A DNA stretch of 64,000 nt from JAAZLS01 sp964463285 (GCA_964463285.1 CAYXBB010000006.1:1-64000); one strand, 5' to 3'; shown: positions 16,580 through 24,860, numbered from the stretch's first letter. A program made the numbers and translations. Notes: generated by a model from the sequence alone, not told the origin.

Positions 16580-17557
16580 TCAGTCAACCTGGGTGTAGAT
16601 ACCCACCGCCTGTTCGGCAATCAGGCGCAGATCGTAGTTTTCTCTTACCTGTTGACGGCCTTTTTCCTGCAGCCGGTTAAGGTAAGGGGAATCCTTTAGG
16701 AGACGGGAAAGATCGTAAAAGATGGTGCGGTAGCAAGGTTCATCATCATCATTCCCGATCCCCGATAGATCTGCCTCAGAAGGCGGGGGCAGGGCAGCCG
16801 GATCAAGGATCCCCAGGTAGTTTAGACCCAGGATCAGGGCCGCGTTCCCACAGGCCATTCCCTCCAGCAGGGCCCGCCCGCTACCGATAACCACCTGGGA
16901 TTTGGCTAAAATATGCGCCCTGCCGGGGGGCCAGCCCCGGAATTGGCCGGCATCGATGGGGGGCGTTTGCAGACAGATGATCTGTAACGGCAGGTCGGCT
17001 ATGGTAGCTGCCTTTAAAAGTGCGAAATAACCCTCCGTATTGTATGCCCCCTGTTCGCCGACAAAGGTGAGGGTGAAATTTTCCCGGTGGGGAGCCGGTA
17101 AAAATTCCTGCAGATCTAGACCCTCTTGCAGAAAGATGGTTTGGGGGTGCAGGGGTTTTAGGTTGGCGAAGCTGCGGGCATCGGAGGCAATCACAAAAGA
17201 GGCGCCTTCCAGCAGGGGTAGCAGCCTTTTGGCCGGTGTCCCTTTAATTGTTATTCCGAAGGGCAGACCCGATAGTTCGGAGAGTTTTATGCCCAGGGGT
17301 AGCAGGGTGGGGCAGTGCAGGTGGATCAGAGAAATGCGAAGCGTCCGCGTTAGACGGATGATCTCCGTAAAATTTTGAGGGGTAAATATTCTAACATCTC
17401 TTGAATAATAGCGGCTGTATTCCCGGTAAATCTGGGGCGGCATATCGATCAGAGCCGCTGCTGCCGGGATTCCCCTGCGGTTTAATTCCCGGGCCAGGCT
17501 TAAAATCCGGCTGGGTTGGCAGTCATTGCGGAAGTGATCAATTAGCAGCACGCGCAT
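16580..17557 (-). CDS. GT-B glycosyltransferase (GT4-like)
   Basis: The 325-residue protein starts 'MRVLLIDHFRNDCQPSRI' and has a two-domain GT-B layout: an N-terminal part with 'LIHLHCPTLLPLGIKLSEL', then 'LTFVGEQGAYNTEGYFALLKAA' opening the second domain and 'VIGSGRALLEGMACGNAALI', the family's nucleotide-sugar-binding E-containing segment. It ends 'YDLRLIAEQAVGIYTQV'. ATG 17557 follows a CAGGGTGA. Its position among likely spore-surface genes suggests glycan decoration of the spore or cell surface, but the donor and acceptor are unknown. No membrane segment is present. Confidence 0.75.
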   Translation of the reverse strand: MRVLLIDHFRNDCQPSRILSLARELNRRGIPAAAALIDMPPQIYREYSRYYSRDVRIFTPQNFTEIIRLTRTLRISLIHLHCPTLLPLGIKLSELSGLPFGITIKGTPAKRLLPLLEGASFVIASDARSFANLKPLHPQTIFLQEGLDLQEFLPAPHRENFTLTFVGEQGAYNTEGYFALLKAATIADLPLQIICLQTPPIDAGQFRGWPPGRAHILAKSQVVIGSGRALLEGMACGNAALILGLNYLGILDPAALPPPSEADLSGIGNDDDEPCYRTIFYDLSRLLKDSPYLNRLQEKGRQQVRENYDLRLIAEQAVGIYTQVD

Positions 17558-17713
17558 AGTTTTCACCCTGGATAGTATATGAGTTTGGTTGGTAAGGGGT
17601 GCCATGGGGGGGACCGGCCGGAGGCATAACGGGGATTGTTTTCAAAATAACCTTTTCGGTTGGAGCTACCAGCCAAAGCCATTGCTCCGGTGTCCGGGGG
17701 TGTTAAACTGTAA

Positions 17714-17735
17714 GGGCCGACAACCCTGTCGGCCC
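17714..17735 (-). terminator. Hairpin terminator downstream of the CAP-domain gene
   Basis: GGGCCGACA, loop ACCC, TGTCGGCCC is a perfect 9-bp stem. It lies 65 bases past the end of the minus-strand CAP gene and before the glycosyltransferase gene. The T-content after it is weak in both directions. Confidence 0.5.
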
Positions 17736-17799
17736 GTTCCTTTCCAAATGACCAGCCAAAGTCACCGTCCCCGTGGCTGTCCCCGCGGCTGGTGGTGAT

Positions 17800-18531
17800 T
17801 TAACGGGGTTTCAAGAACAGTTGGGTGATCCGGTAGCCTTTCCCCTGCCGGTAAACGATGCCAACCCCCGTAAGGGTGTAGCGGGCATCCAGTATTTTGC
17901 TGCGGTGACCGGAACTGGCCAAAAAAGCACTAAAGATGGCGCTCACACTGCCCCCCATGCCGATATTTTCCGCCGCCAAATAATATTTGATGTCTGCATT
18001 TCTTAACATATCACCGGAACTACCGTATGTAGGGGACTCGTGGTCAAAATAACCCCGGTCCAACATATCTTCGCTTTTTAACCGGGCAAGGCGTACCAGT
18101 CGGGAATCTACCGCAAGCCCCGATAACCCATATTTGGCCCGCTCCGCATTGACCAGGTTTAAAAGTTGTTGTTCCGCTCCGGACAGAACGCCGGACTCAG
18201 TCGGGGACGGCTCCGGGGTGGGAGCCGGTTTTGGCTCCGGTTTGAGGTCCGGTTTAGACGGTGGTAGCGGATTGGGAGCCTGCGCAGGGGAAGGGCCGGG
18301 TAGCGGATTGGTTGCCGGAGAGAAGATGAATCCTCCGGAATAAAAAGTAGAGCCGGGGTAATAATATGCCGGCTGAGAGCGGCCCACATAATAGGAGCCA
18401 TTTCCATAACCATTTCCATTTCCATATACATTAGCGTTGCCGGAATAAGCGACGAAGGCACCGGCAGTCAGTGGGTAAAGTAACCCCATGATCAGGAAAA
18501 GTGTAACCAGTATCCGACGAAAATGTACCAT
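17800..18531 (-). CDS. Secreted CAP/SCP-domain protein (YkwD-like)
   Basis: The 243-residue protein has a signal peptide ending near 'LTAGAFVAYSG', a Gly/Asn/Tyr-rich stretch ('NVYGNGNGYGNGSYYVG'), a Pro-rich linker (about residues 75-115) and a C-terminal CAP domain with 'LLNLVNAERAKYGL', 'SEDMLDRGYFDHESP', 'AENIG', 'SSGHRSKILDARYT' and 'GVGI'. CAP domains with these His/Glu motifs are found in YkwD and spore or envelope proteins; the biochemical role is unclear. AGGAGG seven bases upstream picks ATG 18531. In spore formers such proteins are often on spores, which fits the neighbourhood. Confidence 0.88.
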   Translation of the reverse strand: MVHFRRILVTLFLIMGLLYPLTAGAFVAYSGNANVYGNGNGYGNGSYYVGRSQPAYYYPGSTFYSGGFIFSPATNPLPGPSPAQAPNPLPPSKPDLKPEPKPAPTPEPSPTESGVLSGAEQQLLNLVNAERAKYGLSGLAVDSRLVRLARLKSEDMLDRGYFDHESPTYGSSGDMLRNADIKYYLAAENIGMGGSVSAIFSAFLASSGHRSKILDARYTLTGVGIVYRQGKGYRITQLFLKPR

Positions 18532-18694
18532 CTGCACGCCTCCTAAAGTTAATTGAGCAATTAAAACAAAAGTTATTTTAGTATGGGGCAGAAAGGAACA
18601 TTATGTCAATCAGCTGCCAATTCAGGTTTTTTATACCTGGATGGTTAGATCGTCAACAGATCGCCGTTCCATCATTTGGCAGCATATTTTAAAG

Positions 18695-20254
18695 TTATGG
18701 CCGTGTTTGGAAGATCTTTCCTAACCACTTTTTAATTCCGGGGAGCGGTTTTTCCAGATGTTCCTTTAACACTTGATTTTCCTTTTGCAATTGTTCAAGA
18801 CCCTGGTTTAATTCCTTGATCCGGGCTTTCTCTTTGACGATCGTGTTTTCTTTTTCCAGTAACATTTTCTGTAATTGTTGGTGCTCTTTTTCGAGCTGTG
18901 AAATTTTTGATTGATAACGCTTTTTTTCTTCCTCCCATTGCCGGTGGGATTGCTCGGTTTTCTGTTTAAGGCCGGAGAGCGCCTGTTGTAGTTTTTCCTC
19001 TAAAACCTGCAATTCCTGATCTTTTTGTTGCAGGGACTTTGTCAAAGCCCCCATTTTTTTTTGGCTTTGCTGCGAAACCCAGAATATCTCCTTTTGTTTT
19101 GCCTCCAGGGCCCGCTCCAGGTGATCCCCGGCAACAGATAGTTCGCTCACCTGTTGCACCAGATCCCTTGAATATGAGTCCAGTTGCTTGAAATAGGGTT
19201 CCCAACCTGCCGGCATCGGGGTGGTGGCGGTTGCCAGTTCTAAAGCGGGCGGGCTGCCTTTTCCAACCACCCAGGTTGTTATCGGGAGCGATTCCCAGTC
19301 GTCTAGAGGACGGCATGATCGGAGCAACCGGTAATCGGGGATTTCCTGTCCGCCGATCGTTTCTCTCCACCCCTCAGTGGTTAGGGTAAAGCGCCAAAGC
19401 TTTCCGTCACCAAGCCAGCCGGCGCTTATTATTCCCTCCTCGCAATCCAGAAGGGGGAAGGGGGGACGGTCCAGGGGTGGGGAAAGGATTTCGATTTCCT
19501 TCCATCCCCCCACCGGCCAGCCCCCGGCAATAAATTGCCGATAATTTACAAAATGTTGTTGTTCCCTCTGGGCTCTCCAGATTAAATGCAGATTATGTTG
19601 GCGGTCAATGATCAGGCCCGGCATGCAGGGCCGGCCGTATGCACTGGCCGGAAATGCTGCCTCCCAGTTCAGGGTCTGCTGGAAGAAATGTCGGTAATAG
19701 AGCCGGGTGCTATCCCCATCTTCAATTCGGTAAATGAGATGAAGATCGCCTGTTTGGTCCGCAGCCAGGCAATCCGGGCTGCCGGCAGCCGCTCTTCCAA
19801 AATCCACTACCCGGGGTTCTTGCCAGCGAGTACCGTTAAAATAGTGATGCTGCAACCACCAGCGCTCCGTCTTCGGGTCGGTGGCGGAATAAACCAGGTG
19901 GAGTCCGCCTTTCGCATCAGCGGCCAGAAGCAGGTTGTTGCAGGTGCGTCCTTCTTCATGGAAGATTAGCCTTTCTTCAAAGCGGCCATCAATGTCGGGT
20001 TGGCCGATTAAATGATAAATACTGCCTTGCATCAGTACCGCCAGGTGGAGATGCATATATTTATCCAGAGCGGCGGCAAACTCTTCCTCTTGCGGTCGTA
20101 TAATCTGCGGTTCCAGCCAACCCCGATCCCCTCTTTTCTGGAGGAAAAGTTTCTCCCGGTGAAGGTAAATCAGGCACTGTTTTTCCCGAGTGGTGATTAT
20201 AAAAGGAGTCTTTCCCGGACCATCTCCCCAAAAAACATTTTTCACTTTTCTCAC
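18695..20254 (-). CDS. Beta-propeller-like protein with long C-terminal coiled coil, unrecognised family
   Basis: The 519-residue product has two parts. Residues of about 1-340 contain recurring units such as 'GGLHLVYSATDPKTERWW', 'GDLHLIYRIEDGDSTRLYY' and 'HNLHLIWRAQREQQH', spaced like blades of a sialidase- or lectin-type propeller. Residues of about 370-500 are a continuous heptad coiled coil rich in K, E, Q and L, ending in a short basic tail. There is no signal peptide or membrane helix. The start is uncertain, between GTG 20254 and GTG 20245. Proteins of this layout occur as hypothetical genes in Clostridia; a structural role in the spore coat is possible, but I do not recognise it. Confidence 0.55.
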   Translation of the reverse strand: MRKVKNVFWGDGPGKTPFIITTREKQCLIYLHREKLFLQKRGDRGWLEPQIIRPQEEEFAAALDKYMHLHLAVLMQGSIYHLIGQPDIDGRFEERLIFHEEGRTCNNLLLAADAKGGLHLVYSATDPKTERWWLQHHYFNGTRWQEPRVVDFGRAAAGSPDCLAADQTGDLHLIYRIEDGDSTRLYYRHFFQQTLNWEAAFPASAYGRPCMPGLIIDRQHNLHLIWRAQREQQHFVNYRQFIAGGWPVGGWKEIEILSPPLDRPPFPLLDCEEGIISAGWLGDGKLWRFTLTTEGWRETIGGQEIPDYRLLRSCRPLDDWESLPITTWVVGKGSPPALELATATTPMPAGWEPYFKQLDSYSRDLVQQVSELSVAGDHLERALEAKQKEIFWVSQQSQKKMGALTKSLQQKDQELQVLEEKLQQALSGLKQKTEQSHRQWEEEKKRYQSKISQLEKEHQQLQKMLLEKENTIVKEKARIKELNQGLEQLQKENQVLKEHLEKPLPGIKKWLGKIFQTRP

Positions 20255-20330
20255 CTGCCTTAAAAATCAATGACAGTAATGTATATGATTGGCCACATCA
20301 TAAAATTTCCCGCCGGAAGCAAACACCCTC

Positions 20331-20358
20331 ACCAACCGGTTTTGGAGTGCATAAGATG
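20331..20358 (+). promoter_or_regulatory. Sigma-K-like promoter for the Cys-rich protein gene
   Basis: AC (20331-20332), a 17-base spacer and CATAAGATG (20350-20358) match AC-N17-CATAnnnTA at all but the last base. The same spacing occurs ahead of the beta-helix gene that shares a protein module. Use by sigma-K is inferred. Confidence 0.5.
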
Positions 20359-20420
20359 TTTATTGAACAACAGCGTTTGTATACTTTCGCTGAATCTTTA
20401 CAAAGGAGGGTTGTATAATT

Positions 20421-21164
20421 ATGGGATGTAGTGATCACTATAATTATTTTCGGAAACCGGCCGCGGAAGGTTTAAAAACAGCACGGTTGCGTCAGACTGG
20501 TATTCATCCCGGGCCCTGCTACCATCATGGATGCCCGCCGCCGACAGAAATTGTCTGCATAAATGTAGAAAAAGTCTACGAGGAGTGCAAGCGGGTTCAG
20601 GTTAATGAAGAGATCGTCGATTTAAGCGGAGTGGCTGTAGGGGATATTCAACAAGTTTTCTGCAAAGAACCGGAACTGGTGATTGATAAGCATCACTCCT
20701 ATATCTGTGAAAAACTTCCCGGCTCCAACCGGGCTCGGGTTTCTTTCTATTTCCGTTTCCGCTTCGATTACCAGGATCAGGAAGGATTTAAATGTTTTAC
20801 CAGTGAGCCGGTTTTTCATCAGGCGATCGTGATCATGAGTGAACGGATCTGTGACAAAAGAATAATTGTGCAGTGTCATGTCTATTTGGAGTGTATTGAC
20901 TGTTTCGCCTCCAATTTACAGCAAGTGACCTGCTGCATTGGAAAGTTGATTGTTTTCAAGTTAGTGGCCCCGGTTCAGTTAATGATTCCTGCTTACGGTT
21001 TCTGTCCCGAGCCGGAGGATTGTACGCAAGTGGAGGCGGAGTGTCCCGAATATTTTCCGGAATGGCCGCCATATCCGCCTCAGCCCGAATTTCCGAGCTT
21101 TGAGGATGATAACGGCAATAATGGTAATAACGGTGGTAATGCCGGTAACGGTGAGGAAACTTAA
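20421..21164 (+). CDS. Cys-rich module protein, candidate spore-surface protein
   Basis: The 247-residue protein has a His/Cys-containing head ('PGPCYHHGCPPP'), then the same module as the C-terminus of the beta-helix protein: 'CINVEKVYEECKRVQVNEE', 'VSFYFRFRFDYQD', 'HVYLECIDCF', 'QVTCCIGKLIVFKLV', 'LMIPAYGFCPEPEDC' and 'WPPYPPQP'. The tail is a Gly/Asn low-complexity run. There is no signal peptide. AAAGGAGGG precedes ATG 20421. The domain is unknown to me; dense cysteines and late sporulation promoters suggest a cross-linked coat or exosporium component. A terminator follows, so it is a single-gene unit. Confidence 0.65.
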   Translation: MGCSDHYNYFRKPAAEGLKTARLRQTGIHPGPCYHHGCPPPTEIVCINVEKVYEECKRVQVNEEIVDLSGVAVGDIQQVFCKEPELVIDKHHSYICEKLPGSNRARVSFYFRFRFDYQDQEGFKCFTSEPVFHQAIVIMSERICDKRIIVQCHVYLECIDCFASNLQQVTCCIGKLIVFKLVAPVQLMIPAYGFCPEPEDCTQVEAECPEYFPEWPPYPPQPEFPSFEDDNGNNGNNGGNAGNGEET

Positions 21165-21194
21165 GGTTGATTTAAAATAAGGGCAATCAGTTTT

Positions 21195-21226
21195 AACCGG
21201 CCTGAATTCGGCCGGTTATTTTTTTT
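21195..21226 (+). terminator. Rho-independent terminator
   Basis: AACCGGCC (21195-21202), loop TGAATTC, GGCCGGTT (21210-21217), then eight consecutive Ts from 21219. It ends the Cys-rich protein gene. Confidence 0.9.
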
Positions 21227-21272
21227 CTTTATTTTGGCTATCCTTGTTATTTTTCGGTTGCTTTGCATGTAG

Positions 21273-21302
21273 TTGATAGTTTAAACAAATCGATGATATA
21301 AT
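21273..21302 (+). promoter_or_regulatory. Vegetative promoter of hom
   Basis: TTGATA (21273-21278), an 18-base spacer and TATAAT (21297-21302) stand 32 bases before the hom start. No leader structure or riboswitch is visible. Confidence 0.7.
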
Positions 21303-21334
21303 GAGCGCGGATCTGAAAAGGGGGTAGGGAGCAG

Positions 21335-22621
21335 ATGCCGGAGAGAAAAATTGGGGTGGGAATGCTGGGCATGGGCACGGTGGGCGGGGGAGTAGCCGCT
21401 ATTCTGGAGGCCGAGGGTTCAAGGCTAAAGGGGAACACAGGGTTGGATTTGCAGCTGAAAAAAATACTGGTTCGGGATCCCGCTCTTTCCCGAAAAATAA
21501 ATTTATCCCCAAAAATGTTCACTACCCGGGTCGCTGATATTTTGGAGGATCCGAACATAGATCTGGTCATAGAGCTTATCGGTGGGATAGAGCCGGCTCG
21601 CAGCTATATTTTAGAGGCCCTCCACAAGGGCAAATATGTGGTTACCGCCAACAAAGACCTTATCGCTACTTATGGGGAAGAGCTGTTCAGGGTAGCCCAT
21701 GAGTGTAACAAAAATATTTTCTATGAAGCTAGTGTGGGCGGGGGGATTCCTTTGCTTCACCCTTTAAAGCACTGTCTGGTAGCCAATCGGATACAGCGTA
21801 TATTGGGAATTGTAAACGGAACTACAAATTACATTCTTACCCGGATGGCCCGGGAAGATATGGATTTTCAGGAGGCACTGATCCGGGCCCAGCAAAATGG
21901 CTTTGCAGAAACGGACCCGGCCAACGACATTGAGGGTAGGGATGCCGCTTACAAGCTGGCTATCCTGGCCGGAATGGCTTTTTATAGCCGTATAGATCCT
22001 CGTTCCATCCATGTAGAGGGGATCAAGAATGTTGCCCGGGAAGATATCTGCTACGCCCGGGAACTGGGGTATGCTATAAAATTGCTGGCGGTAGGCGAAG
22101 ATTTAGATGAAGGATTGGCCCTTAGGGTTCACCCTTCCCTGGTACCGGCAACTCATCCCCTGGCAGCAGTGCTTTACGAGTTCAATGCAATCTTTATGGT
22201 GGGAGATTCCGTAGGAGAAGTTATGTTTTACGGGCGGGGCGCCGGATCTTTGCCCACCGCCAGTGCGGTGCTGGCCGATGTAACAGAAGCCGCCGGCTAC
22301 ATTAAATCCGGACAGAAAGCCCGGGCTACAGAAATTACCTACCAGAGCAAGCCGGTAATCCCGGTAGAGGCCTTAATTTCCCGGTTTTACCTTCGCCTTC
22401 AGGCTACAGATCGTCCCGGTGTATTTGCCGACCTGGCCACTTCTTTTGGAGAGGAGCAGGTCAGTTTGGATATGATTATTCAGAAACGCAGCATGGAAGG
22501 AATTGCGGAAATAGTGTTGGTTACCCACAATGTGTTGGAAGAACGTTTCAACCGTGCTCTATTACGGATCAAAGGGCTGAAGACAACCAGGGGTGTAAAT
22601 AGTGTATTCCGGGTATTGTAG
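21335..22621 (+). CDS. hom: Homoserine dehydrogenase
   Basis: The 428-residue enzyme reduces aspartate semialdehyde to homoserine, the branch to threonine and methionine. It shows the dinucleotide-binding 'GMGTVGGGVAAIL', 'GGIEPARSYILEAL', 'VVTANKDLIA', the catalytic-region 'NGTTNYILTRM' and 'DPANDIEGRDAAYKLAIL', plus a C-terminal ACT domain ('LQATDRPGVFADLATSFGEE') for feedback control by amino acids. It sits just before alr, apart from other threonine genes in this window; asd, which supplies its substrate, is at 60256. Confidence 0.96.
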   Translation: MPERKIGVGMLGMGTVGGGVAAILEAEGSRLKGNTGLDLQLKKILVRDPALSRKINLSPKMFTTRVADILEDPNIDLVIELIGGIEPARSYILEALHKGKYVVTANKDLIATYGEELFRVAHECNKNIFYEASVGGGIPLLHPLKHCLVANRIQRILGIVNGTTNYILTRMAREDMDFQEALIRAQQNGFAETDPANDIEGRDAAYKLAILAGMAFYSRIDPRSIHVEGIKNVAREDICYARELGYAIKLLAVGEDLDEGLALRVHPSLVPATHPLAAVLYEFNAIFMVGDSVGEVMFYGRGAGSLPTASAVLADVTEAAGYIKSGQKARATEITYQSKPVIPVEALISRFYLRLQATDRPGVFADLATSFGEEQVSLDMIIQKRSMEGIAEIVLVTHNVLEERFNRALLRIKGLKTTRGVNSVFRVL

Positions 22622-22653
22622 CTAAAATTGGAAAGGAAGGTGCAGCTGATTCT

Positions 22654-22680
22654 CCCGGGTGGTCTGAAAAGACCGCCGGG
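22654..22680. terminator. Hairpin after hom
   Basis: CCCGG-GGTCT-GAAA-AGACC-CCGGG pairing with a GAAA loop gives a stable stem 32 bases beyond the hom stop. No T-run follows, so the terminator role is tentative. Confidence 0.45.
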
Positions 22681-22779
22681 GGCTGGAAGTTGTTACCACA
22701 ACAGTCAACTTTTGATAGCTTTGCATTGAAAGGAATACCTGATTATATGTGGAATAGATAAAATAATCTTTCTGCGGGA

Positions 22780-24066
22780 TTGGTCAGGGAGCGGCATAAA
22801 AACTGTACCCGGTGCAGCCCGACGGAATATATTTGCCTGCTGTTTAAACATTTAAACCAACAGAATGGTGGTGCGGGGTTGCCCTTTCTCCCATCGGGAT
22901 TTCGACCAACCTGGTTAGAGATAGATCTGGACTCAATTGTTCATAACATTCAACAATTTCAGCAGCTGCTGGGACCCCGGGCGGAAATTGCAGCGGTGGT
23001 AAAAGCCGACGGCTACGGTCACGGGGCTGTAGAGGTATCCCGGGCGGTGGTGGCCGCAGGGGTTTCTTATCTGGCGGTAGCTTTTCTGGAGGAAGGGGCC
23101 GAACTTCGCCAGGCAGGGATCACAGCCCCTATTTTATTGCTTGGATACACAGATCCGGCTCAGGTGCCTGCCCTGTGTAGATACCGTTTAATACCATCAA
23201 TATTCGATCTGGAAGTAGCTCGCAGGATGTCCGGTGAGTTGGTAAAACGAGATCAGGAACTTCCGGTACATGTAAAGGTAGATACCGGTATGGGCCGGTT
23301 GGGGGTCCGCCCCCGGGAAGCGGTGGGGTTTATAGCCGGGGTTTCTCGCCTGCCCGGTCTTAAGCTGGAGGGAGTTTACACGCACCTGGCGGCGGCTGAT
23401 GAAGAGAACCCAGAATTTACCGAAAACCAGTTGCAGAGATTTAGCCGGGTTATCGAATCCTGCCGGAGCCGGGGTATCAATCCCCTTCTCTGTCATGCCG
23501 CGAACAGCGCTGCGGCCTCCGCGTACCCCGAATCCAGGTTTAACCTGGTAAGGCTTGGTATTTCTCTTTATGGTTACTATCCCTCTACGGTGTTGCGTGT
23601 AAAAAATTTTATTTCGTTAAGGCCCGCACTTTCCTTTAAAAGCCGGGTGGTGTATTTAAAAGAAGTACCTCCGGAAACGGCAATCAGTTACGGCTGCACT
23701 TATAAAACTGTCTCTCGATCCCTGATCGCAACTGTGCCGGTGGGATATGGCGACGGCTATCGGTGGAACCTTTCCAACCGGGCCTGGATGCTGATCCGGG
23801 GACAACGGGTGCCGGTAGTAGGCCGGGTTTGTATGGATCACCTGATGTTGGATGTAACCCGGGTGGAGGGAGCAAAGGTAGGCGATGAAGTGGTGTTGTA
23901 CGGGCGGCAGGGACCGGAAGAGATTACGGTGGAAGAGGTGGCCGGTTGTTTGGGAACGATTAATTACGAGCTGTTGTGCGCCATCAGCCGGAGAGTGCCC
24001 CGCCTGTACCTGCGGCGTGGGGAACCGGCAGCCATACGGGAATCGCTGGGTTTGAAAATTGTTTAG
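22780..24066 (+). CDS. alr: Alanine racemase
   Basis: This PLP enzyme interconverts L- and D-alanine for peptidoglycan and for spore physiology. It has 'TWLEIDLDSIVHNI', the PLP lysine in 'VVKADGYGHGA', 'HVKVDTGMGRLGV', 'SYGCTYKT' (catalytic Tyr), 'VPVGYGDGY', 'VCMDHLMLDVT' and 'INYELLCAISRRVPR'. The frame gives an unusual extension of about 45 residues before TWLEID. TTG 22780 has no strong ribosome site, and a TTG at the Leu of 'GAGLPFLP' is an alternative, so the true start is unsure. It precedes mazEF, the conserved Firmicutes order. Confidence 0.95.
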   Translation: MVRERHKNCTRCSPTEYICLLFKHLNQQNGGAGLPFLPSGFRPTWLEIDLDSIVHNIQQFQQLLGPRAEIAAVVKADGYGHGAVEVSRAVVAAGVSYLAVAFLEEGAELRQAGITAPILLLGYTDPAQVPALCRYRLIPSIFDLEVARRMSGELVKRDQELPVHVKVDTGMGRLGVRPREAVGFIAGVSRLPGLKLEGVYTHLAAADEENPEFTENQLQRFSRVIESCRSRGINPLLCHAANSAAASAYPESRFNLVRLGISLYGYYPSTVLRVKNFISLRPALSFKSRVVYLKEVPPETAISYGCTYKTVSRSLIATVPVGYGDGYRWNLSNRAWMLIRGQRVPVVGRVCMDHLMLDVTRVEGAKVGDEVVLYGRQGPEEITVEEVAGCLGTINYELLCAISRRVPRLYLRRGEPAAIRESLGLKIV

Positions 24067-24091
24067 CGGCAACTTCTTTTTTGGAAGTGCT

Positions 24092-24121
24092 TTGCATAAC
24101 AATTAACCATAGCTGTATAAT
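24092..24121 (+). promoter_or_regulatory. Promoter of mazEF
   Basis: TTGCAT (24092-24097), an 18-base spacer and TATAAT (24116-24121) lie 45 bases before the antitoxin start, giving the TA pair its own promoter besides read-through from alr. Confidence 0.65.
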
Positions 24122-24166
24122 AATAAACATGTCTAGCACTGCTGGTTGCAAGGAGGTTATAGGGTA

Positions 24167-24439
24167 ATGCCGGAGACTAAACGGATTATGATCAGCTTGC
24201 CGGGCAACCTGCTGTCTGAGGTTGACGGGGTGGTGGCCAGCGAGAAAAAAACCCGAAGTGAATTTATCAGGGAGGCCATGAGGCTTTATCTTCAGGAAAG
24301 AAAAAAAAGGCAAATTCGCGAAAAGATGCAAAAAGGTTACCTGGAAATGGCTGAAATTAATCTCAATCTATCCCGGGAGGCTGTTTGCGCTGAGAATGAA
24401 GCGGTTTTGATTACCGAAAAATTAATTGGCGGAGAGTGA
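24167..24439 (+). CDS. mazE: MazE/EndoAI-type antitoxin (ribbon-helix-helix)
   Basis: The 90-residue protein begins 'MPETKRIMISLPGNLLSEVD', followed by 'KKTRSEFIREAMRLYLQERKK', the beta-strand and two helices of a CopG-like DNA-binding fold. The C-terminal half is charged and would wrap the toxin. AAGGAGG at 24150-24156 fixes the start. It is six bases from the toxin gene. In Bacillus the homolog (NdoAI/EndoAI) neutralises EndoA and lies directly after alr, as here. Both genes look intact, unlike the decayed pair at 5 kb. Confidence 0.92.
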   Translation: MPETKRIMISLPGNLLSEVDGVVASEKKTRSEFIREAMRLYLQERKKRQIREKMQKGYLEMAEINLNLSREAVCAENEAVLITEKLIGGE

Positions 24440-24445
24440 GCTCCC

Positions 24446-24796
24446 ATGGAGGTAAGGCGCGGGCATATCTATTATGCCGATCTAAGTCCGGTGATCGGCT
24501 CCGAGCAGGGTGGAATTCGCCCGGTGCTGGTAATCCAAAATGATGTAGGCAATTGCTACAGTCCAACGGTAATTGTGGCTGCTATTACCTCCCAGATCGA
24601 GAAGGCCAAGCTTCCTACTCACATTGAAATCAGTTCCGGAGAATATCGCCTGGAAAAAGATTCGGTAATCCTGTTGGAACAGATCAGGACTATAGATAAA
24701 CAAAGATTGAAAAAAAAGATTACTGAGCTGGATGAGCGCATCATGCACAAGGTAAATGAGGCGCTGAGAATAAGTTTGGGGTTGATTGAATTTTAG
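24446..24796 (+). CDS. mazF: MazF/EndoA mRNA interferase toxin
   Basis: The 116-residue product is a near-canonical MazF: 'RRGHIYYADLSPVIGSEQGG', 'RPVLVIQND', 'SPTVIVAAITSQI', 'LPTHIEI' and 'DSVILLEQIRTIDKQRL'. The conserved Arg and Thr of the RNA-cleaving site are present. EndoA enzymes cut single-stranded mRNA at short U-containing sites; the exact site for this one cannot be told. It is followed by a probable terminator. Confidence 0.95.
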   Translation: MEVRRGHIYYADLSPVIGSEQGGIRPVLVIQNDVGNCYSPTVIVAAITSQIEKAKLPTHIEISSGEYRLEKDSVILLEQIRTIDKQRLKKKITELDERIMHKVNEALRISLGLIEF

Positions 24797-24827
24797 TAAA
24801 GGTTATAATTCGGAAATGCCACAGAAC

Positions 24828-24860
24828 AGGGTCTCAATCAATGGGGCCTTTTTTGTTTTC
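24828..24860 (+). terminator. Probable rho-independent terminator of mazEF
   Basis: An imperfect stem (arms 24828-24836 and 24842-24849, one bulge and G-T pairs) is followed by six Ts. Confidence 0.55.
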
